From the NCBI RefSeq assembly GCF_024346395.1, contig NZ_JAGQCW010000001.1:434001-498000 (forward strand): a stretch of DNA of 64,000 nucleotides. Reading direction: 5' to 3'. A program made the position numbers and the translations under genes. Of this stretch, positions 34,545 through 42,988 are shown one piece after another (position 1 is the first letter of the stretch; each line of letters begins with the position of its first letter). The stretch comes from Cyanobium sp. AMD-g. Lineage in GTDB: Bacteria; Cyanobacteriota; Cyanobacteriia; PCC-6307; Cyanobiaceae. The notes beneath the pieces are model-generated. The model was not told where the DNA came from, did no database searches, and was given only the letters and a program-made list of their open reading frames with translations.

Positions 34545-36100
34545 TGGGATCGTCCTCGCTCCTGCTTCTCCTGGCCGCACCCCTGGCCGGCACCCTGCTG
34601 CTGCCCCTGCTGCCGGCAACCGTCCCTTCCGTTCGGGTCCGCGGCATCGCGGCCCTGTTCGGCGCCCTTCAGCTGCTGGTGGGCCTGCTCTGTTGGCAGC
34701 ACCCCCCCGCCGACCTGCAGCTGTCCTGGCTGCCGAAACTCGGGCTCAGGCTCGATCTCGGTCTGGATGGCCTCTCGCTGCCGCTGGTGCTGCTCACCGC
34801 GCTGATCACGTCTCTTTCGATCCTCTCGGCAGCGGCTGACCAGTCCCGGCCGCGGCTGTTCTTCTCCCTGATGTTGGCCACCAACCTGGGTGTCGTCACG
34901 GGTTTGCTGGCCCGCAACGCCCTGCTGTTCCTCCTGGCCTTCGAGCTGGTGCTGATCCCGATCACCCTGCTGGTGGCGGTCTGGGGGGGCGAGAAACGGG
35001 CCGGTGCCGCGGTGCGTTTCCTGCTCTACAGCGCCGTCTCCGGCCTGGCCCTGCTGGCGGCCGTGCTGGCCTTCGCCTGGTTCAATCCCGCCGGTCCGCT
35101 TTTCGCTTTCGAGGATCTTCGCCAGGCCCAGTTCTCCCCCACGGCCCAACGCTGGATCCTGGCCCTGCTGCTGCTCTCCTTCGGCCTGAAGCTTCCCGTC
35201 TTTCCCCTGCACGGCTGGCAGCCCTTCACCTACGGCCAGGCCCCCACCCCGGTGGTGATGCTGCTGGCGGGTTCCGTCTCCAAGCTGGGCGCCTACGGCC
35301 TGCTGCGCTTCGGCGTGGGCTTCCTTCCGGACACCTGGGCCGCCTGGTCGCCCTGGATCGCCGCCGCCGGCGCCATCAGCGCTGTGTACGGGGCGCTCAA
35401 CGCCATCGCCCAGAGCGACATCCGCCGCCTGATGGCTTACAGCTCCCTCGGCCACATGGGCCTGCTGGTGCTTGGGCTCTCGGCCGCCACCCCCCTCAGC
35501 CTGCAGGGGGCGGTGGCCCAGATGCTCGCCCACGGCATCATCGTGGCCCTGCTGTTCGCCTGCGTGGGGCTGATCGAACGCAAGACCGGCACCACCGCCA
35601 TCCCCGAGCTCTCCGGTCTGATGAATCCGCTGCGCGGACTGCCCTTCACCATGGGCATGCTGCTGCTGGCCATGATGGCGGCCGCCGGCATCCCCGGCCT
35701 GGCGGGCTTCCCGGCCGAGCTGCTGGTGTTCGAGGGCAGCTGGACCACCTTCCCCCGCGCCACCCTGGTGAGCCTGATCGCCTCGGGCTTCACCGCCGTC
35801 TACGCCATCCGCCTCTTCAACAGGGTGGGCTTCGGCCGCCTCGACAACGAGCGCGCCGACTGGAGCTCCACCTGCTGGAGCGAGCGGGCGCCGGCCATGG
35901 CCCTCACCGTTCTGGTGATCGCGGCGGGCCTCTGGCCTACGGCCCTCACGGGCTGGAGTGAGACCGAATCCACTGGCCTGGCCCTGCGCACCCAGCCGTT
36001 CCTCAGCCGGGATGCCGCCCAGCCCCTCACCCTCGCCGCCGCCGCCTCCCCCCTGGTCGCCGTCACCCTCCCTTCCGCCTCGGAGCTGCGCACCTCATGA
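34544..36100 (+). CDS. ndhD3: NDH-1 subunit D3 (inducible CO2 uptake)
   Basis: 518-residue NuoM-type proton-translocating subunit, about 14 TM segments: NALLFLLAFELVLIPITLLV, FPLHGWQPFTYGQAP, GSVSKLGAYGLLRFG, QSDIRRLMAYSSLGHMG and AAAGIPGLAGFPAELLVFEG. It forms the membrane arm of the low-CO2 NDH-1 (NDH-1MS) with NdhF3. It is coupled to ndhF3 upstream and overlaps cupA by 4 bases, so strict co-expression is expected. Confidence 0.93.
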   Translation: MGSSSLLLLLAAPLAGTLLLPLLPATVPSVRVRGIAALFGALQLLVGLLCWQHPPADLQLSWLPKLGLRLDLGLDGLSLPLVLLTALITSLSILSAAADQSRPRLFFSLMLATNLGVVTGLLARNALLFLLAFELVLIPITLLVAVWGGEKRAGAAVRFLLYSAVSGLALLAAVLAFAWFNPAGPLFAFEDLRQAQFSPTAQRWILALLLLSFGLKLPVFPLHGWQPFTYGQAPTPVVMLLAGSVSKLGAYGLLRFGVGFLPDTWAAWSPWIAAAGAISAVYGALNAIAQSDIRRLMAYSSLGHMGLLVLGLSAATPLSLQGAVAQMLAHGIIVALLFACVGLIERKTGTTAIPELSGLMNPLRGLPFTMGMLLLAMMAAAGIPGLAGFPAELLVFEGSWTTFPRATLVSLIASGFTAVYAIRLFNRVGFGRLDNERADWSSTCWSERAPAMALTVLVIAAGLWPTALTGWSETESTGLALRTQPFLSRDAAQPLTLAAAASPLVAVTLPSASELRTS

Positions 36101-37407
36101 CGCCCCCCACTGCCACGGCCCCCGAGCCCGTCACTGCTCCCCTGATCCCGCCCTCCACCCATCGCTATGCCGATGTGATCCACCGGCTGGAGGCCGGCGG
36201 CTCGATGCTGCCGGACACGCCGGAGAACCTGATGCAGATCATCGGCATCTACAAGGCCTATGCCGTGCCGATGGACTTCTACTGGCGCGACCTGCTCTAC
36301 ATCGCCGAGCAGGTATTCCTCGATCCCCTGCCGGCCTTCAAGTACTTTCCCAGTCAGGAGTACCTCGATCTCCCCAATTCCTACGCCGGCGATCAGTCGA
36401 AGCTCCGCATCTGGCGCGGCGGTGAAAAGGCCCACCCCGAACTGCTGGAGTTCATGGAGAAGGGCGAAACCGGCAAGATGTCGAAGCTGCTCCATCACCT
36501 CTGGCACGACCGGATCAACATGGAGTTCGCCGAGGCGTGCATGGAAGCCATGCTCTGGCATCAGGGCATGGGCGGCCGCTTCTACGACTACCTCGCCAGT
36601 GACGCTTACCGGGTCAACGCCGATCGCGCCATCAAGGCCTACTTCCGTGGCAATCCGCTGATGCTCGGCCTCTATCGCCTGTTCCCTGAGATGTTCATGG
36701 AGCAGGTGAAGAAGATGAGCTACTACGCCAACCTCGGCCTGTTCTGGGAGGTGATGGCTCCGGTGTTCTTCGAGATGAGCGACATTTACGACGAGGGGGG
36801 ATTCAAGGGTGTTCCCGACGCCATGAACTTCCTGGTCAACGGCATCTTCGCCGTAGCGGGCCGGCCCATCTATCACCATGTTTACATCAAGGGCGAGTGT
36901 TTCGAGATCATCCCCAAGAGCGAAGGCTTCACCTGGCTCTATGAAGCGGCTCTCCCCTACGTGGAGGCGGTCTTCTATCGCACGGCGCCATTTCGCGGCA
37001 CCAAGAGCTACAACGCCCAGGCCTATCAGGTGCCAGCCGATCAGGCCGATTTCCATTACGGCATCCTCTATGCCGACGTGTTCCCCGTGGGCTCGGCCGG
37101 CATCCCTCCCACCCTGCTGATGCAGGACATGCTGCATTTCCTGCCCCCCTATCTCGTGGATCTGTACAAGACCCACAAGCGGGGTGAGGAGGATCAGCTG
37201 ATCCAGCTGGGGATCACCTTCCAGCGCTCCATGTACAACGTCACCTCGGCGGTGATCCAGGCGTTGCGCTGCGCCCTGCTCTATCCCCTCGATGACACCG
37301 ACCCGGAGCACCTGATGGCCAACCGGCGCTTCTTCGAGGCCCAGATGGACCGCTTCCTGCGGCCCGAGGCGCGCCTGCCCCAGATCCAGACCCAGGACTA
37401 CCGCTAG
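36097..37407 (+). CDS. cupA: CO2 hydration protein CupA (ChpY)
   Basis: 436-residue soluble CO2-uptake protein that binds the NdhF3/NdhD3 membrane arm and turns CO2 to bicarbonate, probably as an unusual zinc carbonic anhydrase. ENLMQIIGIYKAYAVPMDFY, GRFYDYLASDAYRVNADRAI and AGRPIYHHVYIKGECFEIIP are typical. The order F3-D3-cupA-cupS marks it as CupA, the inducible form, not CupB, which goes with F4/D4. Length is normal. It overlaps ndhD3 by 4 bases. Confidence 0.94.
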   Translation: MTPPTATAPEPVTAPLIPPSTHRYADVIHRLEAGGSMLPDTPENLMQIIGIYKAYAVPMDFYWRDLLYIAEQVFLDPLPAFKYFPSQEYLDLPNSYAGDQSKLRIWRGGEKAHPELLEFMEKGETGKMSKLLHHLWHDRINMEFAEACMEAMLWHQGMGGRFYDYLASDAYRVNADRAIKAYFRGNPLMLGLYRLFPEMFMEQVKKMSYYANLGLFWEVMAPVFFEMSDIYDEGGFKGVPDAMNFLVNGIFAVAGRPIYHHVYIKGECFEIIPKSEGFTWLYEAALPYVEAVFYRTAPFRGTKSYNAQAYQVPADQADFHYGILYADVFPVGSAGIPPTLLMQDMLHFLPPYLVDLYKTHKRGEEDQLIQLGITFQRSMYNVTSAVIQALRCALLYPLDDTDPEHLMANRRFFEAQMDRFLRPEARLPQIQTQDYR

Positions 37408-37416
37408 GAGACTCCC

Positions 37417-37818
37417 ATGGCCAACATCATCGAAACCGCCAAGGGTGCCGGCTGCTTCGGCACCCTGCTCACCGCCGTTGAGGTGGCCGGACTCACGGGT
37501 GCCCTGGAAAGCCCCGGCCCCTTCACCGTCTTCGCCCCGGTCGATGACGCTTTCGCCGCCCTGCCCCCCGGCACGGTCCAGACCCTGGTGGACAATGTGC
37601 CCCAGCTGGCCCGGATCCTCAAATTCCACGTGCTCTCCGGGGCCTACCGGCGCGAGCAACTGATTGAGCAGCCGGAATGGGACAGCCTGGAGGGGGCGCC
37701 GGTGGCGATCCGCCGGGCCGACCCCTTCGAGGTCAAGAACGCCACCGTCGTCTCTGCCGACATCGTCTGTGACAACGGCATCGTGCACGTGATCGACCGG
37801 GTGATCCTGCCCGGATGA
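37417..37818 (+). CDS. cupS: CupS, fasciclin-domain CO2-uptake subunit
   Basis: 133-residue single fasciclin (FAS1) domain: ALESPGPFTVFAPVDDAFAA, LKFHVLSGAYRR and VSADIVCDNGIVHVIDRVIL. No signal peptide, as expected for the cytoplasmic small subunit of the NDH-1MS complex. It follows cupA by 9 bases. Its stop overlaps the start of an amino-acid binding-protein gene by 4 bases, which ties the CO2-uptake operon to the ABC transporter genes downstream. Confidence 0.88.
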   Translation: MANIIETAKGAGCFGTLLTAVEVAGLTGALESPGPFTVFAPVDDAFAALPPGTVQTLVDNVPQLARILKFHVLSGAYRREQLIEQPEWDSLEGAPVAIRRADPFEVKNATVVSADIVCDNGIVHVIDRVILPG

Positions 37819-38864
37819 CCAGAGCGGGGCTGCTGGCACTGGCGGCACTCTTTGGCCTGGTGGGCTGTGCTGCCGGCAACGAGGCCCCCGGCAGCCCCAC
37901 CATGGCCAGGATCCGCGAACGGGGACGGCTGATCTGCGCCGTCGATGGGGCGGTGCCGGGGTTCAGCACCGTCGGCCCCGGCGGCGCCTTCGTGGGCATC
38001 GACGCCGACTTCTGCCGGGCCGTGGCCGCGGCGGTGCTCGGGGATGCCACCAAGGTGGAGTTTCGGCCGGTGACGGCCGGCGAGCGCTTCGTGGCCCTGG
38101 GCAGCGGCGAGGTGGACCTGCTCTCGATCAGCTCCACCCACACCCTCAGCCGCGACGCCCCGGGCGGCAACGCCCTCAGCTTCGGGCCTGTCTTTTTCTA
38201 TGACGGTCAGGGGGTGATGGTGCCCAGGGCCAGTGGCATCCGCCGCCTGCGGGATCTGGCCGGCAAGCCGATCTGCGTCGAGAGCGGCACCAACACCGAG
38301 CTCAACCTGGCCGATCGCATGCGGGAGCTGGGGGTCGCCTACCAGCCGCTGCGCTTCCAGTCCGGTGAGCAGGCCTACCCCGCCTACGAGCAGGGCCGCT
38401 GCGCCGCCATCACCAGCGACAGCTCCCTGCTGGCGGCCAAGCGCAGCGGCTTCAAGGATCCTGCCGCCCATCGGCTGCTACCGGAGCTGCTCAGCAAGGA
38501 ACCCAGCGCCAAGGTGACGGTGCAGGCGGATCCGGCCTGGGCTGATGCGGTGCGGTGGATCAGCCACACCCTGGTCCAGGCGGAGGAGAGCGGCCTCACC
38601 CAGGCCAACATCGAGGCCCGCGCTGCGGTGGCCCGACGGGACCCCAGCCAGGCCGAAGCACGCCGCTTCCTGGGGGTGGAGGGGGATTTCGGTCGCCAGC
38701 TGGGCCTGCCCGCCGACTTCACGGTGCGGGTGCTAAAGGCGGTGGGCAACTACGGCGAGCTGTTCGAGCGGCACCTGGGCAGCGCCACCCCCCTGGGCCT
38801 GGAGCGGGGCCTCAACCGGCTGTGGAACGACGGCGGCCTGCACATCGCGCCCCCCTTCCGCTGA
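37815..38864 (+). CDS. Polar amino-acid ABC transporter binding protein 1 (divergent)
   Basis: 349-residue periplasmic binding protein with a lipoprotein signal (GLVGCAAG). It belongs to the AapJ/BztA group: RGRLICAVDGAVPGFS, PICVESGTNTELNLADRM and LKAVGNYGELFERH. It is a tandem paralog of the next gene. The ligand-region motif that reads LLSRNTTMTLSRDA in the second copy reads LLSISSTHTLSRDA here, so an Arg-Asn pair is lost; substrate range may differ or binding may be weak. The 4-base overlap with cupS is unusual and suggests co-transcription with CO2-uptake genes. Confidence 0.88.
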   Translation: MTRAGLLALAALFGLVGCAAGNEAPGSPTMARIRERGRLICAVDGAVPGFSTVGPGGAFVGIDADFCRAVAAAVLGDATKVEFRPVTAGERFVALGSGEVDLLSISSTHTLSRDAPGGNALSFGPVFFYDGQGVMVPRASGIRRLRDLAGKPICVESGTNTELNLADRMRELGVAYQPLRFQSGEQAYPAYEQGRCAAITSDSSLLAAKRSGFKDPAAHRLLPELLSKEPSAKVTVQADPAWADAVRWISHTLVQAEESGLTQANIEARAAVARRDPSQAEARRFLGVEGDFGRQLGLPADFTVRVLKAVGNYGELFERHLGSATPLGLERGLNRLWNDGGLHIAPPFR

Positions 38865-38933
38865 GGAGGTTCCTCAGGGCCTACCTGCACCGGCGCGCAC
38901 CTGCAACAATGCGGCCACCTTTACGTCGCAGGC

Positions 38934-39995
38934 ATGTTCCGGACCCGGACCCGCTCCCTGGTGGTTTCCCTCTGTGCCGCCGGCCTGCTCGCCGGTTGTG
39001 CTGGGGATGATGGCGGCGTGCAGAGCCAGAAGCTCTCCACGATCATGGGGCGGGGCAAGCTGATCTGCGGTGTGGAAGGCAAGCTGCCCGGCTTCAGCTT
39101 CGTGGGCCCCGACGGCAAGTACCTGGGCCTTGATGTGGATGTCTGCAAGGCGGTGGCCGCCGCGGTCCTGGGGGATCCGGCCAAGGTGGAGTACCGCGAC
39201 CTGAACTCCAGTGAGCGCTTCGCCGCCCTGGCCAGCGGTGAGGTGGACCTTCTCTCGCGCAACACCACCATGACCCTGAGCCGCGACGCGTCCGGCGGCA
39301 ACGGCCTCAGCTTCGCCCCCACCACCTTCTATGACGGCCAGGGCGTGCTGGTGCCTGTGGCCAGCGGCATCAAGGACCTCAAGGGGCTGGCCGGCAAGCC
39401 GATCTGCGTCGAGAGCGGCACCACCACCGAGCTCAACCTGGCCGACCGCATGCGGGAGCAGAACATCCCCTACACGCCGCTGAAGTTCCAGACCAGTGAC
39501 CAGACCTTCGCCGCCTACCTCGGCGACCGCTGCGTGGCCGTCACCAGCGACCGCTCCCAGCTGGCCGGCAAGCGCACCAGCTTCCCCAAACCGGACGCCC
39601 ACACCCTCCTGCCGGTGGTGATGAGCAAGGAGCCCCTCACCCCCGCCACCACCAACGCCGATCCTGCCTGGGCCGATGCGGTGCGCTGGATCGTCTACGG
39701 CCTGATGCAGGCCGAGGAGAGCGGCATCACCCAGGCCAATGTGGACGCCAAGCTGGCCGAGGCGAAGACCAACACCAACCAGGCCGACCTGCGCCGCTTC
39801 CTTGGCGTCGAGGGTGATTTCGGCAAGCTGCTCGGCCTGCCGCCCGACTTCGTGGTCAAGGCGGTGAAGGCGGTGGGCAACTACGGCGAGATCTTTGATC
39901 GCAACGTCGGACCCGCCTCGGCGCTCAAGCTCGACCGGGGCCTCAACCGCCAGTGGAAGGATGGCGGCCTGATCTACTCGCCGCCCTTCCGTTGA
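38934..39995 (+). CDS. Polar amino-acid ABC transporter binding protein 2
   Basis: 353-residue AapJ/BztA-type binding protein with a lipobox (GLLAGCAG). RGKLICGVEGKLPGFSF, VDLLSRNTTMTLSRDASGG, CVESGTTTELNLADRMREQ and KAVGNYGEIFDRN are the family signatures, and the RNTT motif is kept, so normal binding of Glu/Gln/Asp/Asn-type ligands is expected. A 69-base gap after the first paralog may hold an extra promoter. The stop overlaps the first permease gene (TGATG). Confidence 0.92.
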   Translation: MFRTRTRSLVVSLCAAGLLAGCAGDDGGVQSQKLSTIMGRGKLICGVEGKLPGFSFVGPDGKYLGLDVDVCKAVAAAVLGDPAKVEYRDLNSSERFAALASGEVDLLSRNTTMTLSRDASGGNGLSFAPTTFYDGQGVLVPVASGIKDLKGLAGKPICVESGTTTELNLADRMREQNIPYTPLKFQTSDQTFAAYLGDRCVAVTSDRSQLAGKRTSFPKPDAHTLLPVVMSKEPLTPATTNADPAWADAVRWIVYGLMQAEESGITQANVDAKLAEAKTNTNQADLRRFLGVEGDFGKLLGLPPDFVVKAVKAVGNYGEIFDRNVGPASALKLDRGLNRQWKDGGLIYSPPFR

Positions 39996-40969
39996 TGACG
40001 CCGCCCTGGTGGCGCAACCGCCGCGTCGTTCCCTGGCTGGTGCAGGCGGTGGTGGGTCTGCTGGTGCTGCTGCTGATCGCCTTCCTGCTGGGCAATCTGA
40101 TCCGCAACCTGACGGCGGCCGGACTGCTGCTGAGCTGGCGCTGGCTGCAGCAGCCGGCCGGCTTCGACATCTCGGAATCGGTGATTCCCTTCAATGCCCA
40201 GCTGCCTTACTGGCGCGCCCTGGCCGCCGGCCTGGTCAACACGATCCGGGCGGTGCTGGTGGGTCTGGTGGGGGCCACCCTGCTGGGCACCCTGGTGGGA
40301 ATGGCCTCCTTCAGCCACAACGGCCTGCTGCGGCGTCTGGCCAGGGTCTACGTGGAGGTGGTGCGCAACATCCCCCTGCTGCTGCAGCTGGTGTTCTGGT
40401 ACTTCGTGGTGTTCCTCACCCTGCCGAACGGCCTGGCGGCGATCCAGCTGCCCGGCGTGGTGCTGGCCAAATCGGGGCTCTACATCGCCGGCTTCGGCGA
40501 GGGACTGCGCTGGATGGGCCCCACCCTGGTGAACGGGGTCTGGCAGGCCCCGCTGCGCCTGAGCGTCGAATTCGGCGCCCTGCTCACCGGACTCATCGTG
40601 TACTCGGGGGCCTTCATCGCCGAAGTGGTGCGGGGCGGCATCGCCGCCGTGCCGAAGGGACAGTGGGAGGCGGCCTCCTCCCTGGGGCTGGGCTGGTTCG
40701 CCACCCTGCGCCGCATCGTCCTGCCCCAGTCGCTGCGGGTGATCGTGCCGGGGCTGAACACCCAGTACATCTCCCTGGCCAAGAACTCCTCCCTCGCGGT
40801 GGCGGTGGGCTACACCGACCTCTATTCGGTGGCCGAAACCACCCTCAACCAGACCGGCCGGGCGGTGGAGGTGATCCTGGTGCTGCTGGCGGCCTACCTC
40901 ACCCTCGACCTGCTGATCTCGGCTCTGATGAACGGCCTCAACCACCTGGTCCAGATCCGGGAGCGCTGA
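39995..40969 (+). CDS. Amino-acid ABC transporter permease (AapQ/BztB-like)
   Basis: 324-residue inner-membrane permease of the HisM/AapQ family. VYVEVVRNIPLLLQLVFWYF and the coupling-helix EAA-type motif VVRGGIAAVPKGQWEAASSL with LRVIVPGLNTQYISLAKNSS contact the ATPase. The long segment between the first TM and the permease core is typical of AapQ/BztB as opposed to short GlnP-type permeases. ATG at 39995 overlaps the previous stop. It partners the next gene. Confidence 0.92.
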   Translation: MTPPWWRNRRVVPWLVQAVVGLLVLLLIAFLLGNLIRNLTAAGLLLSWRWLQQPAGFDISESVIPFNAQLPYWRALAAGLVNTIRAVLVGLVGATLLGTLVGMASFSHNGLLRRLARVYVEVVRNIPLLLQLVFWYFVVFLTLPNGLAAIQLPGVVLAKSGLYIAGFGEGLRWMGPTLVNGVWQAPLRLSVEFGALLTGLIVYSGAFIAEVVRGGIAAVPKGQWEAASSLGLGWFATLRRIVLPQSLRVIVPGLNTQYISLAKNSSLAVAVGYTDLYSVAETTLNQTGRAVEVILVLLAAYLTLDLLISALMNGLNHLVQIRER

Positions 40970-40970
40970 G

Positions 40971-42182
40971 ATGAATTCCCAGCTGCGGCGGCTGCGCGCC
41001 GAACTCTTCGCCACCCCCGCCGACACGGCGCTGAGCCTGGCCCTGATCACACTTCTCGGCTTGGGGGCCTTCGGGTTCCTGCGCTGGGCCCTCACCCAGG
41101 CCCAGTGGGCCGTGGTGAAGGTCAACAGCACCCTGTTCGCCGTGGGCCGCTACCCGATCGAGCAGCAGTGGCGCCTCTGGCTGCTCACCGCCCTGCTGGT
41201 GGCCGCCAGCGGCGCCACCTGGGGCCTGCTGCGGGCCCACCCCCGCCCTGATCGCACCGGCGTGCTCTGGCCGCGCAACGACCGGCTGGCCGTGGGGCTG
41301 CTGGCCCTGATCGCCATGGCCGTGCCGTGGGCCCTCGGCCTGACCCTGGCGATCCAGTCCCGCTGGTGGGGGCTGCTGCTGCTGCTGGTGCTCTGCCGCT
41401 GGCTGGCCGGCCGGTTCGGGCCGGGGCTCTCTCCCACCGGCCGGCGGCTGGCCGCCCTGGTGTGGCCGGTGCTCTACCTGGTGGGCATGGTGCTGATCAG
41501 CGGCGGCCTGGGCCTGGTGACCGTCTCCCCTTCGGAGTGGGGCGGCCTGATGCTCACCCTGCTGGCCTCCAGCTTCGCGATCCTGCTGTGTTTCCCAATC
41601 GGGGTGCTGCTCGCCCTCGGACGCCGCAGCGAGCTGCCGCTGCTGCGCTGGGGTTCGGTGCTCTACATCGAGTTCATCCGCGGAGCCCCCCTGATCACCC
41701 TGCTGTTCCTCGGCCAGAACATCCTCGGTTTCCTGCTGCCCGGCGGCCTGGCCCCCGAGCGAGTCTGGCGGGCGGCGTGGGTGCTCACCTTCTTCGCCGC
41801 CGCCTATCTGGCGGAGGCGGTGCGCTCCGGCCTGGCGGCCGTGCCCCGGGGCCAGCTGGAGGCCGCGCGCTCCCTTGGCCTCTCCTATCCGAAGGCCCTG
41901 CAGCATGTGGTGCTGCCCCAGGCCCTGAGGGTGGCCCTGCCGGCCATGGTGGGCCAGTTCATCTCGCTCCTGCAGGACACCACCCTGCTGTCACTGATTG
42001 GATTGCTGGAACTGCTTGGCACGGCCCGCACCGTGATGGCCAACCCGGCTTTCCTGGGGCGGAACGGAGAGGTGTACCTCACCCTGGCGCTGCTGTTCTG
42101 GGGTTGCTGTGCCGCCCTCGGGCTGGGCAGCCGGGCCCTGGAGCGGCGACTTGATCCCCACGCGGTGCCCAGCGCCACCTGA
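40971..42182 (+). CDS. Amino-acid ABC transporter permease (AapM/BztC-like)
   Basis: 403-residue permease, the larger of the pair as in AapM/BztC, with about eight TM segments. YIEFIRGAPLITLLFLGQN and VRSGLAAVPRGQLEAARSLG lie in the C-terminal permease core; the N-terminal 190 residues hold extra TM segments. It starts 1 base after the AapQ-like stop and should form a heterodimeric channel with it. Confidence 0.92.
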   Translation: MNSQLRRLRAELFATPADTALSLALITLLGLGAFGFLRWALTQAQWAVVKVNSTLFAVGRYPIEQQWRLWLLTALLVAASGATWGLLRAHPRPDRTGVLWPRNDRLAVGLLALIAMAVPWALGLTLAIQSRWWGLLLLLVLCRWLAGRFGPGLSPTGRRLAALVWPVLYLVGMVLISGGLGLVTVSPSEWGGLMLTLLASSFAILLCFPIGVLLALGRRSELPLLRWGSVLYIEFIRGAPLITLLFLGQNILGFLLPGGLAPERVWRAAWVLTFFAAAYLAEAVRSGLAAVPRGQLEAARSLGLSYPKALQHVVLPQALRVALPAMVGQFISLLQDTTLLSLIGLLELLGTARTVMANPAFLGRNGEVYLTLALLFWGCCAALGLGSRALERRLDPHAVPSAT

Positions 42183-42232
42183 GCAGCGTTGTTCCTTCCC
42201 TCCTCCCCCGCACCGATCCCGCGTCCCGCCCC

Positions 42233-42982
42233 ATGAGCCAACCCAGCAGCGAACTGATGATCGAGGCGCGGGCCGTCGAGAAGTGGTATCCCAACGGCTT
42301 CCAGGCCTTGCGCGGCGCCAGCCTGACCGTGCGACGCGGCGAGGTGGTGGTGATCATGGGCCCCTCGGGTTCGGGCAAGAGCACCTTCATCCGCACCTTC
42401 AATGCCCTGGAGGATTTCCAGAAGGGCAGCATCACCGTCGACGGCATCGTGCTCTCCGACGACCTGCGCAACATCGATGCCGTGCGCCGGGAGGTGGGGA
42501 TGGTGTTCCAGCAGTTCAACCTGTTTCCCCACCTCTCGGTGCTCGACAACCTCACCCTGGCCCCGGTGCTCGTCCGCAAGCGGCCGAAGGCCGAGGTGGA
42601 GCAGCAGGCCTGGGCCCTGCTGGAGCGGGTCGGCATCGCCGAACAGGCGGGCAAGTATCCGGGCCAGCTCTCGGGGGGCCAGCAGCAGCGGGTGGCGATC
42701 GCCCGGGCCCTCTGCATGGAGCCCCGCATCCTGCTGTTCGATGAACCCACCAGCGCCCTCGACCCGGAGATGGTGCGGGAGGTGCTGGAGGTGATGCAGA
42801 ACCTCGCCGCCGACGACATCACCATGGTGGTGGTGACCCACGAGGTGAAGTTCGCCCGCCACGTGGCCCACCGGGTGGTGCTGATGGCCGATGGCGAAGT
42901 GGTGGAGGAGGCCGAACCGGAGGTGTTCTTCACCAACCCCAGCCACCAGCGCACCCGGCGCTTCCTGGATCAGATCCTCTGA
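42233..42982 (+). CDS. Amino-acid ABC transporter ATPase (AapP/BztD-like)
   Basis: 249-residue ABC ATPase. Walker A GPSGSGKST, Q-loop VFQQFNLFPHLSV, signature LSGGQQQR, Walker B ILLFDEPTSALDPEM and H-loop VVTHE are all intact. The sequence is of the polar amino-acid class (GlnQ/AapP). It completes an operon of two binding proteins, two permeases and one ATPase. Six bases separate its stop from that of the opposite-strand GH57 gene; no T-tailed hairpin is visible there. Confidence 0.94.
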   Translation: MSQPSSELMIEARAVEKWYPNGFQALRGASLTVRRGEVVVIMGPSGSGKSTFIRTFNALEDFQKGSITVDGIVLSDDLRNIDAVRREVGMVFQQFNLFPHLSVLDNLTLAPVLVRKRPKAEVEQQAWALLERVGIAEQAGKYPGQLSGGQQQRVAIARALCMEPRILLFDEPTSALDPEMVREVLEVMQNLAADDITMVVVTHEVKFARHVAHRVVLMADGEVVEEAEPEVFFTNPSHQRTRRFLDQIL

Positions 42983-42988
42983 ATCGCC

